A stretch of 64,000 nt of DNA, taken from Mycobacteriales bacterium (lineage in GTDB: Bacteria > Actinomycetota > Actinomycetes > Mycobacteriales > SCTD01). The first letter of the stretch is position 1; each line of letters starts with the position of its first letter. Positions 40,192 through 47,770 of this stretch are shown here, in pieces. Location of the stretch: the NCBI GenBank assembly GCA_030697205.1, contig JAUYQP010000028.1, positions 1-64,000 on the forward strand, in the 5' to 3' direction. The notes beneath the pieces were generated by a model. It ran no database searches. It was not told where the DNA came from and saw only the letters and a program-made list of their open reading frames with translations. The position numbers and the translations under genes are program-made.

Positions 40192-41301
40192 TCACCGCAG
40201 GGGCAGGACCACGGGGTACGCCGGGACCGGGTCGGCGAAGCCCCGCAGCACGCGCGGCTCCCCGTCACCGAGCGACTGCGACGTCCCGAGTCGCTTGGCG
40301 CACGCCTCGTCGACCAGCACCTCGCCCGGCTCGGCGCTGTCGGCGAGACGTGCTGCCAGGTTGACCGGTGTCCCGAAGTAGTCACCGTCCTGCGCGAGCA
40401 CCTCGCCGAACGCGCACCCCGCGCGGACCACCACGCCGACCTCGACGGCAGCCGGGTGCAGCACGAGGTCGCGGGCGATGGCGACGAGGCGCACGGGGTC
40501 GGAGCTGACGAACATCACCGCGTCGCCCAGGAACTTCACGACCCTGCCGCCACCGGAGTGGACGACGTCGCTGGCGTGCTCCTCGAAGCCGACCAGCAGC
40601 GTCGACAGCTCTGCCAGCTCGAGCTGCCCGGACATCGTCGTGAACCCCGACAGGTCGGCGAACGCGACCCCGCACCTGACCGTCAGCCCGACGGTGTCGC
40701 CCTCCACCGCTTCGAAGTGCTTGCGCGCAACGTCGAGGTGGTGGCGGTAGGCGGAGTCCATGAGGCGGACGACACCGGGCACCAGGGCGGTGATGTCGGC
40801 GTAGGCCCTCGCCGTGGCGACCTCGCTGCCGCTGACCGTCAGGGCCACCTGCGAGAAGCCGGAGCGGATCGCTGACGACCCGGCCTCTGCGATGCGCGAG
40901 ATCGCACCACCGAGGACACGGGCGAGCCCGAGCGCGGCGTCGTCTCCGACGAGTGCTCGGTAGGCCGCGACCATCCGCAGCGCTTCCAGGTCCTCGTCGG
41001 ACAGCGTCCCGTCGGGGTCGGGCAGACCCAGCGCTCGCCAGAACCGCTCGAGCAGGGCTGCCTCGAGCCCGGTCTCGCGGGAGGCGTCGGCCGTCGACCA
41101 GCGACGCGTACCCGGCCGGATGACCCGGTCACCGGACAGCGCGAAGAGGCGGCCCTGCCGGTCCGAGACGACCATCTCGTCGAGGGTGCACCCCAGCGAG
41201 TCCAGGAACTCCAGCAGCGCCAGCCGATCCGCGGCCGCGGGCGCGTCAGGGTCGTAGAGCCCCGCCTGCTGCCACTCCCCCACAGACGCCGGCCGAGTCA
41301 C
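40192..41301 (-). CDS. class III adenylate/guanylate cyclase
   Basis: The protein has 369 residues from the GTG at 41301. The first 180 residues hold a helical regulatory region (with GLYDPDAPAAADRLALLEFL and a late helix bundle). The cyclase homology domain (about 200-365) has the first metal aspartate in VAFADLSGFTTMSGQ, the second in VKFLGDAVMFVS, and the GTPVNLAARLADSA motif with Asn and Arg for the transition state. The N-terminal domain resembles the MerR-less regulatory region found in some actinobacterial cyclases. It makes cAMP (or cGMP) in the cytoplasm. No partner gene is adjacent. Confidence 0.88.
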   Translation of the reverse strand: MTRPASVGEWQQAGLYDPDAPAAADRLALLEFLDSLGCTLDEMVVSDRQGRLFALSGDRVIRPGTRRWSTADASRETGLEAALLERFWRALGLPDPDGTLSDEDLEALRMVAAYRALVGDDAALGLARVLGGAISRIAEAGSSAIRSGFSQVALTVSGSEVATARAYADITALVPGVVRLMDSAYRHHLDVARKHFEAVEGDTVGLTVRCGVAFADLSGFTTMSGQLELAELSTLLVGFEEHASDVVHSGGGRVVKFLGDAVMFVSSDPVRLVAIARDLVLHPAAVEVGVVVRAGCAFGEVLAQDGDYFGTPVNLAARLADSAEPGEVLVDEACAKRLGTSQSLGDGEPRVLRGFADPVPAYPVVLPLR

Positions 41302-41318
41302 CCCGCGATCGTGACACG

Positions 41319-44234
41319 TCAGGTCGTCGAGACGGTGCTGCCGTGCATGCCCTTCTGGACCCGGATCTGCGCCGGGATGCGCTGCTTGAGGTCGGCGACG
41401 TGGCTGACCACCCCGACCAGCCGGCCGCCCGAGCGCAGCTCGTCGAGCACGTCCATGACCTGGTCGAGGCTGTCGGCGTCGAGGGTGCCGAAGCCCTCGT
41501 CGACGAACAGCGCGTCGATCGACTGACCGCCGGCCTCGGCCGTCACGACGTCGGCGAGGCCGAGCGCGAGTGAGAGCGCGGTCATGAAGGTCTCGCCGCC
41601 GGAGAGCGTCGCGGTGTCGCGGGTCCGGCCGGTCCAGCCGTCCTCGACCGATAGCCCGAGGCCCGCCCTGCTGCGCTTGTCGCGCCCGACGTCGGTGTGG
41701 CGCAGGGTGTAGCGCCCACCGCTCATCCGCGCCAGCCGCAGCGACGCGGCCTGCGCGACCTCCTCCAGCCGGGCGGCGAGGACGAAGGTCGACAGCGGCA
41801 TGCTCAGCCGGTTGCCGCCACGACCCGCGACGAGCTCGGCCAGCGCGCGCACGGAGGACGCCCGCGCGAGCAGCGGGCCGACCTCGCCGAGGCAGGCGTC
41901 GTACGCCGGGAGCAGGTCGGTCAGCGCGCGCTCCCTGTCGGTGGCGACCTGTGCCGCACCGACGGCGGCCTCGTGGACCTGCACGACGAGGGCGAGCGCC
42001 TCGCGCCGCTCCGCGACGGGAGCGACGACGTCGAGCGGGACGTCGAGCTCCGCGAGCCGCGCGCGGACCCGCTGGACCGAGGCGGTGTGGTCGTCGACCT
42101 CGGCCGCCCAGCGCGCGACGTCGTCGTCAGGACGGACCGCGGCCGCGGCCGCGGTGGCGTCGCCGAAGCCGGCCGCGACCGCGAGCTCGGTGACCGTGGC
42201 GGTCGCGCGCTCCAGGGCGGTGCGAGCCGCGCGCAGCTGCTGGTCGGCGCGGGCGGCGCCGTCGCAGGCCTGCGCGAGCAGCAGCGCCGAGCGCCGGAGC
42301 GCGGCCAGGTCGGCCGTCGGCTCGAGTCCGGCGGCACGCAGCTCGTCGAGCAGAGCGGCCACGTCACCGTCGGCCTCGACGGCGCGCTTGCGTTCCTCCT
42401 CGAGGCGCGTCTCGAAGCGGGCGAGATCGGCGTAGCGGCGCTCCCCCTCCGTGGCCAGCAGGACCAGCCGCTCCTCGGCATCGGGCAGCCGCGCGGCGGT
42501 GGCCCGGGTCGCGGTGAGCAGCTCGGTCACGTCGTCGACCGGCGCGAGCCGGGACCGCAGCCCGGCGACCCGCTCGTCGTGGACGGCGACGGCCTGCGCA
42601 GCCGCGGCAGCGGCCTGCTCGGCGGCCTCGGCGGCGCGGCGGGCGGCGACCTCGGCCTCCTTGCCGACGTCGGCGCGGGGCTGCACGACCGGCACGTCGG
42701 GGTGCGCGAGGGAGCCGCAGACCGGGCAGGGGCAGTCGTCCTGGAGGGCGAAGGCGAGCTCGGCGATGAGGGCGTCGACGCGGTCGTTGCGCAGCTGCTC
42801 CGCCTCGGCCTGCAGGGCGGTCGCGTGGGCGCGGGCCTCCTCGGCAGCGGTGACGAGCCCGGGGCGGGCGGATTCGAGCTGGGCGACCTCCTCGGCGAGC
42901 CGCGCCTGCTCCTGCGCGGCCTGCTCGCGCACGACGAGCTCGGGCAGCGCGAGCACGGCGGTCCGCGCCGCCGCCACCTCGGTCTGCAGGGCGTCGCGCT
43001 GCTCGGGCAGGGACTCGAGCCACTCGCGGCAGCCGGCCAGCTCGACCTCGAGGACGTCGGCCGCGAGCTCGGCCGCGCGCGCGGCGCGGTCGGCGGTGGC
43101 GGCGCGGGCCTGCACGTCGACGAGGTGCTCGAGGCGGTGCGCCTCCGCATCGGCGGCGCGGGCCTGGGCAGCCGGGTCGTCGGGGGTCCCGCCGCACAGC
43201 GCGACGTCGGCGAGCGCGCGCTCGGCCTGCGTCTCGGCCTCGGCCAGCTCCCCCCGGGCCGTCTCGAGCCCGGCGGCCGCGACCGCGACGGGACGGGCCC
43301 GGCGGGCGGCGTCGAGGTCGCAGGCCAGCGCCGCCACCTGATCGCTGCGGGCCTCGAGGTCGGCGAGCTCGGCCTCGGCGGCGCGCCGGGCGCTCTGGGC
43401 CGTGAGCAGGGCCTCGGCCGCGGCGAGCGCGGCCTCGGCGGCGGTGCGCTCGTCGGCCAGCGCGGCGGCCTGCGCCCCGGCGTCGACCGCAGCGACCCGA
43501 GCACCGTCGACCAGGCCCTGTGCCCACAGGGGCGCGGCCTCGAGGTCGTCGGGCAGCTCGGCACCGGCTGCCTGCGCGACACGGCCCGCGACCTGCGCGA
43601 GCTCCTGGCGCGCGGTCGCGACGGCAGCCGTCGCGGTGGCCGCGCGGTCGGCGAGCCAGCGCTCGGCGGACTCGAAGCGGTCGACGTGGAACAGCTGCTT
43701 GAGCAGCTTCTCCCTGTCCTTGTGGTCGGCCTGCAGGAAGGCCGCGAAGCGCCCCTGCGGCAGCACGACGACCTGGAAGAACTGGTCGGCGTCCATGCCG
43801 AGCAGCCGGCCGATCTCGGCGCCGACGTCCTCGCAGCGGGCGGCGACCGGCTCCCACGTGCCGTCGTCGAGGCGTCGCTCGAGCAGCGCGGTCGGCGCCT
43901 CGAGCAGGGTGCCCTCGCCGCGCTTCTTGGGGCGGTGCTGCGCAGGGGTGCGGGTCACCCGCAGCCGGCGCCCGCGAGCGGTCAGCTCGAGGCGCACCTG
44001 GGCGCGCGCGCCGGCCGGCGCGTGGTGGCTGCGGAGGTCCTCACGGGCCTTCTGCCGCTCGCCGGGCACCACGCCGTAGAGCGCGAAGCCCAGCGCGTCG
44101 AGCAGCGTCGTCTTGCCGCCGCCGGTGTCGCCGCAGAGCAGCACGAGGCCGGACTCACCGAGCGCGTCGAGGTCGAGGTCGACGTCACCGGGAAAGGCGC
44201 CGAAGGCGGTGAGCTCGAGCCGGTGCGGTCTCAT
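41319..44234 (-). CDS. sbcC: exonuclease subunit SbcC (SMC-like ATPase)
   Basis: The protein has 971 residues from ATG 44234. Walker A is GDTGGGKT (35-42). A long alanine- and glutamate-rich coiled coil spans about 180-820, interrupted by the zinc hook CPCPVCGSLAHPD near 503. The C-terminal lobe has the ABC signature LSGGETFMTALS and Walker B ALFVDEGFGTLD. With SbcD it forms the Mre11-Rad50-type complex that cuts hairpins and protein-blocked DNA ends. Its ATG overlaps the sbcD stop as ATGA. The normal length and intact motifs suggest function. The large plus-strand frame opposite it is a codon-bias shadow. Confidence 0.93.
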   Translation of the reverse strand: MRPHRLELTAFGAFPGDVDLDLDALGESGLVLLCGDTGGGKTTLLDALGFALYGVVPGERQKAREDLRSHHAPAGARAQVRLELTARGRRLRVTRTPAQHRPKKRGEGTLLEAPTALLERRLDDGTWEPVAARCEDVGAEIGRLLGMDADQFFQVVVLPQGRFAAFLQADHKDREKLLKQLFHVDRFESAERWLADRAATATAAVATARQELAQVAGRVAQAAGAELPDDLEAAPLWAQGLVDGARVAAVDAGAQAAALADERTAAEAALAAAEALLTAQSARRAAEAELADLEARSDQVAALACDLDAARRARPVAVAAAGLETARGELAEAETQAERALADVALCGGTPDDPAAQARAADAEAHRLEHLVDVQARAATADRAARAAELAADVLEVELAGCREWLESLPEQRDALQTEVAAARTAVLALPELVVREQAAQEQARLAEEVAQLESARPGLVTAAEEARAHATALQAEAEQLRNDRVDALIAELAFALQDDCPCPVCGSLAHPDVPVVQPRADVGKEAEVAARRAAEAAEQAAAAAAQAVAVHDERVAGLRSRLAPVDDVTELLTATRATAARLPDAEERLVLLATEGERRYADLARFETRLEEERKRAVEADGDVAALLDELRAAGLEPTADLAALRRSALLLAQACDGAARADQQLRAARTALERATATVTELAVAAGFGDATAAAAAVRPDDDVARWAAEVDDHTASVQRVRARLAELDVPLDVVAPVAERREALALVVQVHEAAVGAAQVATDRERALTDLLPAYDACLGEVGPLLARASSVRALAELVAGRGGNRLSMPLSTFVLAARLEEVAQAASLRLARMSGGRYTLRHTDVGRDKRSRAGLGLSVEDGWTGRTRDTATLSGGETFMTALSLALGLADVVTAEAGGQSIDALFVDEGFGTLDADSLDQVMDVLDELRSGGRLVGVVSHVADLKQRIPAQIRVQKGMHGSTVSTT

Positions 44235-45388
44235 GCGAGCGCCAGCGACAGGTCGGCGTCGCGCCGGGCGGACTCGAGTGCTTCGCGCATCAACGCGGTC
44301 TCCTCGTCCTGCAGCTCGCCGCGGACGTGCTCGACGAAGGCCTGCGCGACCTGCAGGTCGGTGCGGCCGCGGGTGCGCTCGGCGTAGGTCGCTCCGTCAC
44401 CCTCCGCCGCCCCGTCGGGGGCGAAGTCGAGGGTGAGGCAGTGGGGAAAGCGGCGACGCAGCGCGGCCATCGCGTCGAGCGGCCGCACCGGGTCGGTGAG
44501 CGTCACCGCGACGAAGCAGGCCTCGACGGCGGTGTGCTCGGCCGAGGTCAGCAGGTCGTCCAGGCGCCCCCGCACGGCAACCAGCTCGCGGTGCACCGGC
44601 ACCGGCACGGCCTCGACGGACACCAGCCCGGTGGCACCGAGCTCGACAAGCCAGGACGACTTGCGGTGGCCGGCCTCGGAGAAGGAGTAGGGCAGCGGCG
44701 ACCCGCTGTAGCGCAGGCCGTCGCCGAGCTGCTGCGGCCGGTGGAGGTGGCCGAGCGCGGTGTAGTCGACACCGTCGAACAGCGACCCGGGGACGTTGGC
44801 GACCCCGCCGACGGTGATGTCGCGCTCGGAGTCCGAGGCCTCCCCGCCGGTGACCCAGGCGTGGGCCAGCACCACCGAGCGCCCGCCGCGGGCGGCCCGG
44901 TCGGCGTGGACCGCGTCCATCGCGCGGGTGAGCACCCCCGTGTGGCCGGCGACGTCGCGGTCGCCGGGCAGCAGGTCGCGCACCGCGGCCGGCTCGAGGT
45001 AGGGCACGCCGTAGACCGCGACGTCTCCGTGCGCGTCGGACAGCACCACGGGCTCGCCGACCCGGCGCGGGTCGGTGCGGATCGAGATGCGCGGGTCGAG
45101 CAGCCCGCTCTTGTCGCCGAGGCGGGCCGGGGCATCGTGGTTGCCGCTGATCGCGACGACCGCCGCCCCCGCGTCGCGCAGCCGGCGCAGCGCCTCGTCG
45201 AACAGCTGCATCGCCTCGACCGGCGGCAGCGCGCGGTCGTGCACGTCACCGGCCAGCAGCACCGCGTCGACCCGCTCGGCGCGCACGACCTCGACGAGGT
45301 GGTCGACGAAGCCGGCCTGCGCCGCCGACAGGTCGTGCTGGTGCAGCGAGCGGCCGAGGTGCCAGTCGGAGGTGTGGAGCAGTCGCAT
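44231..45388 (-). CDS. sbcD: exonuclease subunit SbcD (Mre11-type nuclease)
   Basis: The protein has 385 residues from ATG 45388 (MRLLHTSDWHLGRSLHQHDL). Phosphodiesterase metal motifs are D8 and H10, LLAGDVHDRALPP, ISGNHDAPARLG and GLGHLHRP-type TALGHLHRPQQ, followed by SGSPLPYSFSEAG. It is the manganese nuclease of the SbcCD complex. It is first in the sbcDC operon. The upstream divergent region (45438-45505) contains overlapping inverted repeats that may control both sbcDC and the rightward membrane protein gene. Upstream in-frame codons were rejected because MRLLHTSDWH is the family start. Confidence 0.93.
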   Translation of the reverse strand: MRLLHTSDWHLGRSLHQHDLSAAQAGFVDHLVEVVRAERVDAVLLAGDVHDRALPPVEAMQLFDEALRRLRDAGAAVVAISGNHDAPARLGDKSGLLDPRISIRTDPRRVGEPVVLSDAHGDVAVYGVPYLEPAAVRDLLPGDRDVAGHTGVLTRAMDAVHADRAARGGRSVVLAHAWVTGGEASDSERDITVGGVANVPGSLFDGVDYTALGHLHRPQQLGDGLRYSGSPLPYSFSEAGHRKSSWLVELGATGLVSVEAVPVPVHRELVAVRGRLDDLLTSAEHTAVEACFVAVTLTDPVRPLDAMAALRRRFPHCLTLDFAPDGAAEGDGATYAERTRGRTDLQVAQAFVEHVRGELQDEETALMREALESARRDADLSLALA

Positions 45389-45437
45389 GCCGTGACGGTA
45401 GGTCGAGGGTGCGACAGGACCGGGGACCCGCGCCGCA

Positions 45438-45505
45438 CCTGTGGACGACCCCACAGGAGTACGCCGGACAGGCCCGGTGCGCCACCGGCTGTCGTCGTAC
45501 TCCTG
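45438..45505. promoter_or_regulatory. nested inverted repeats in the sbcD divergent promoter region
   Basis: CAGGAGTACG (45454-45463) and CGTACTCCTG (45496-45505) are perfect complements 32 bases apart. Inside them, CCGGTG-CGC-CACCGG (45474-45488) is a second palindrome, and GGACAG/CTGTCG extends the symmetry. To the left CCTGTGG (45438-45444) pairs with CCACAGG (45451-45457). The region separates two divergent start codons (45388 and 45522). It is probably an operator for a dimeric regulator, though which one is unknown. Confidence 0.5.
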
Positions 45506-45521
45506 CCTCTAGCGTGGAGGC

Positions 45522-46031
45522 GTGGCCCCCTCCCGATCCAGCAGCGCCGACGACCGCCCGCTGGCGCGCGCCGCGGCGCTCGCGGTGTCCGCGGTCGTCC
45601 TCTACTGGCTCGTCGAGCAGCGCGGCGTGTCCTTCGGCAAGGTCCCGCTGCTCACCGGCCTCGGCTACCTCGCGGGCGCCGTCGCGGGCGGGCCGCGCGG
45701 GGCGCTGTGGGCGCCGGCGCTGGTCGTCACCGGCTGGGGCCTCGGCAACGACGCGCAGGGCTGGGAGTCGCTGTCGGGCGTCGGGCTGCCGGAGTCGGCC
45801 GCGCACATGGTCGGGATGGGGCTCGGGATCCTCGCGCTCGGGGTGCTTGCGCGCTACGGCATCGAGACCACCCTGTGGGGCGTCGGGCTGTCGGTGCTGC
45901 TGTCGGGGGTGCTGTTCATCGGGCAGCGCGGCGAGGGCTACCAGCTGCTCAACGAGGCGACCGGCTACTCCCTGCTGCTGCTCGTCTACGCCGCGGCCGA
46001 GGTCGTCGGAGTGGCGGTGAGGCGCCGGTGA
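45522..46031 (+). CDS. hypothetical membrane protein
   Basis: The protein has 169 residues from GTG 45522. About four to five hydrophobic segments are visible (ALAVSAVVLYWLV, LLTGLGYLAGAVAGG, MVGMGLGILALGVLA, GVGLSVLLSGVLFIG, YSLLLLVYAAAEVVGV). No known motif is present. The gene after it, encoding a small S4 protein, starts inside its stop codon (GTGA), so the two are translated together. It is divergent from sbcDC. Confidence 0.75.
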   Translation: MAPSRSSSADDRPLARAAALAVSAVVLYWLVEQRGVSFGKVPLLTGLGYLAGAVAGGPRGALWAPALVVTGWGLGNDAQGWESLSGVGLPESAAHMVGMGLGILALGVLARYGIETTLWGVGLSVLLSGVLFIGQRGEGYQLLNEATGYSLLLLVYAAAEVVGVAVRRR

Positions 46032-46246
46032 GCCGGGACGTGCGCGACGTCGAGGTCCGCGAGGACGGCATCCGCCTCGGGCAGTTCCTCAAGCTGTCCG
46101 GGCTGGCCGAGTCCGGCAGCCATGCCAAGTCGCTGCTGGAGGACGACCTCGTGTCGGTCAACGACGAGGCCGAGCAGCGCCGCGGGCGGCAGCTGGCGCG
46201 CGGTGACGTCGTGACGGTCGGCACCGAGCACGCCCGGGTGGTCTAG
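46028..46246 (+). CDS. S4-domain RNA-binding protein
   Basis: The protein has 72 residues from GTG 46028, overlapping the upstream stop as GTGA. It consists of little more than an S4 domain: IRLGQFLKLSGLAESGSHAKSLL, then VSVNDEAEQRRGRQLARGDVVTV. The family (YbcJ-like) binds structured RNA. The partner RNA is not known. It converges on the P-loop kinase gene with a four-base overlap of stop codons. Confidence 0.9.
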   Translation: MSRDVRDVEVREDGIRLGQFLKLSGLAESGSHAKSLLEDDLVSVNDEAEQRRGRQLARGDVVTVGTEHARVV

Positions 46247-46842
46247 GACAGGCGTACGACGAGGTCGGCGCGGTCGCGGGTCCGCTCGACGAGCCGGGCG
46301 TTGGGCTCGTCGGTGCGCTCGACCCACTGCTCGGCCTCGGCGCGGCTGCGGCCGTGGGCGACGTGGCGCTCGACCAGCCGCTGCCGGCGCAGGCCGGGTT
46401 CGACCTCGACCCACCAGCACTCGTCGAGCAGGTCGCGGACCCCCGCGAAGGGCCCGTCGCACAGCAGGTAGTTGCCCTCGGTGACGACCAGCGGGACCTC
46501 GCGCGCGACCGCGATCGCGCCTGCCTCGGCGAGCTCCCGGTCGCGGTCGAAGGCCGGGGCGAAGACGACGTCGTCGGTGCGCTCGCGCAGCCGACGGAGC
46601 AGGGCCGTGAAGCCGGCCGCGTCGAAGGTGTCCGGCGCCCCCTTGCGGTCGGCCCGGCCGAGCCGGCGCAGCTGCGCGTCAGCGAGGTGGAAGCCGTCCA
46701 TCGGGACCAGGACGGCGCGGCGCCCGAGCGCGTCGACGAGCCCCGCCGCGAGAGTGGACTTCCCGGCACCGGGCGGGCCGGTGATCCCGAGCAGCGCGCG
46801 GCCGGAAGCGAGTGACGCGGCGCGGCCGATCAGGTCCTCCAC
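46243..46842 (-). CDS. P-loop nucleoside/nucleotide kinase family protein
   Basis: The protein has 199 residues from GTG 46842 (VEDLIGRAASLASGRALLGI). Walker A is ITGPPGAGKSTLAAGL. The lid and substrate signatures VPMDGFHLADAQL and DTFDAAGFTALLRRL match the uridine-kinase/pantothenate-kinase-like group of small kinases (YfdG/FrcK type). VVTEGNYLL gives the Walker B-like strand. The substrate, which may be a sugar or nucleoside, is not clear. Longer upstream extension overlaps the next gene's promoter and was rejected. Confidence 0.85.
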   Translation of the reverse strand: MEDLIGRAASLASGRALLGITGPPGAGKSTLAAGLVDALGRRAVLVPMDGFHLADAQLRRLGRADRKGAPDTFDAAGFTALLRRLRERTDDVVFAPAFDRDRELAEAGAIAVAREVPLVVTEGNYLLCDGPFAGVRDLLDECWWVEVEPGLRRQRLVERHVAHGRSRAEAEQWVERTDEPNARLVERTRDRADLVVRLS

Positions 46843-46933
46843 TCGCCCATCGTCGCCGACCGGCAACCCGAACGGGTGACTCGCGACCGCCACCACACCG
46901 GTCGATCCAGGGAGGGAGCCCCTGGGAGGACGC

Positions 46934-47434
46934 ATGACCCTGCACATCGTGCAGCACGAGGCCCCGTCGGAGCACCGCTCCTTCCGGCTGAGCCGACCGG
47001 CCGCGTCGCAGCGCTCCCAGACCCGTCCCGACGTCGTCGTGCCCGCCGACCGGGCGCGTCGCTGGCTCACCGAGGCCGCCCGGCTCGACGTCGCCCGTGG
47101 CGGGCACCTGTCCGCCGGGCCCTCGGGCATCCAGGTCTGGTCGGGCCCGTGGGACGCCGCCGACGGCCGGGCCGGCAGCGCTCGCCACCTCGGCAGCGTC
47201 GACTGGAGCTGGGACCAGCCGGCCGGCCACTACGCGACGGTCTACCGCGTGCTGCTGACCGCCGCGGGGGCGACCGCAGCGCTCACGACCGACACCGTGC
47301 TCGACGCGGTCCTGACGCTCGACGGTCTCGGTGCCCCTCCCGCGCCGACCGCCCGGACCGCCGTGCCGCTCCCGCGTGACCCCTTCCGCCGCGAGATGTG
47401 GGCGGCCCTCACCGACGACACCGTCCGCCGGTAG
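46934..47434 (+). CDS. hypothetical protein
   Basis: The protein has 166 residues from ATG 46934, preceded by GGGAGGAC, which fits the start. It is soluble with mixed secondary structure. Noted features are HRSFRLSRPAASQRSQTRPDVVVPADRARRWL in the first half and VDWSWDQPAGHYATVYRVLLT in the second. I do not recognise a family. A 72-residue membrane protein gene follows after 11 bases and may be co-transcribed. Confidence 0.65.
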   Translation: MTLHIVQHEAPSEHRSFRLSRPAASQRSQTRPDVVVPADRARRWLTEAARLDVARGGHLSAGPSGIQVWSGPWDAADGRAGSARHLGSVDWSWDQPAGHYATVYRVLLTAAGATAALTTDTVLDAVLTLDGLGAPPAPTARTAVPLPRDPFRREMWAALTDDTVRR

Positions 47435-47445
47435 CGTCCCCGGGC

Positions 47446-47664
47446 GTGCGCCAGCTCGCCGTGCTCGTCGGGTCGTTCGTCGCCGTCTTCGGCTTCCTCG
47501 CGATCGTGGTGCTCGGCCTCGTGGTGGGTGCCCTCCTCGTGAGAGGACTGGGGGGCGGCACCGGCCTGCGGCAGCTCGGGAGCGTCGTCGGCTCGGTCTC
47601 GCTGTCGGTCGGTTGGGTGCTGCTCATGACGCGCGGCTGGCGGTGGCTGCGCGACAGCCGCTGA
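47446..47664 (+). CDS. small two-helix membrane protein
   Basis: The protein has 72 residues from GTG 47446. Two hydrophobic helices are clear: LAVLVGSFVAVFGFLAIVVLGLVVGALLV and VVGSVSLSVGWVLLM, joined by a glycine-rich loop. The ending is basic and aromatic (RGWRWLRDSR). No family is recognised. It lies 11 bases after the previous gene on the same strand. Confidence 0.6.
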   Translation: MRQLAVLVGSFVAVFGFLAIVVLGLVVGALLVRGLGGGTGLRQLGSVVGSVSLSVGWVLLMTRGWRWLRDSR

Positions 47665-47770
47665 CGACCTCACCAGGCCGAGCCACACGAGTGGAGGACG
47701 TGGGCCCAGATCACGGGCAAGCTGACCCAGCCCGGCGCCCGGACCGCTCCGAGAACGGCCTGCTTTGACC

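Noticed and set aside
41697-44387. 896-codon open frame on the plus strand opposite sbcC
   Set aside because: The minus strand encodes SbcC with Walker, hook and signature motifs. The plus frame is low-complexity and repetitive and lacks a credible start.
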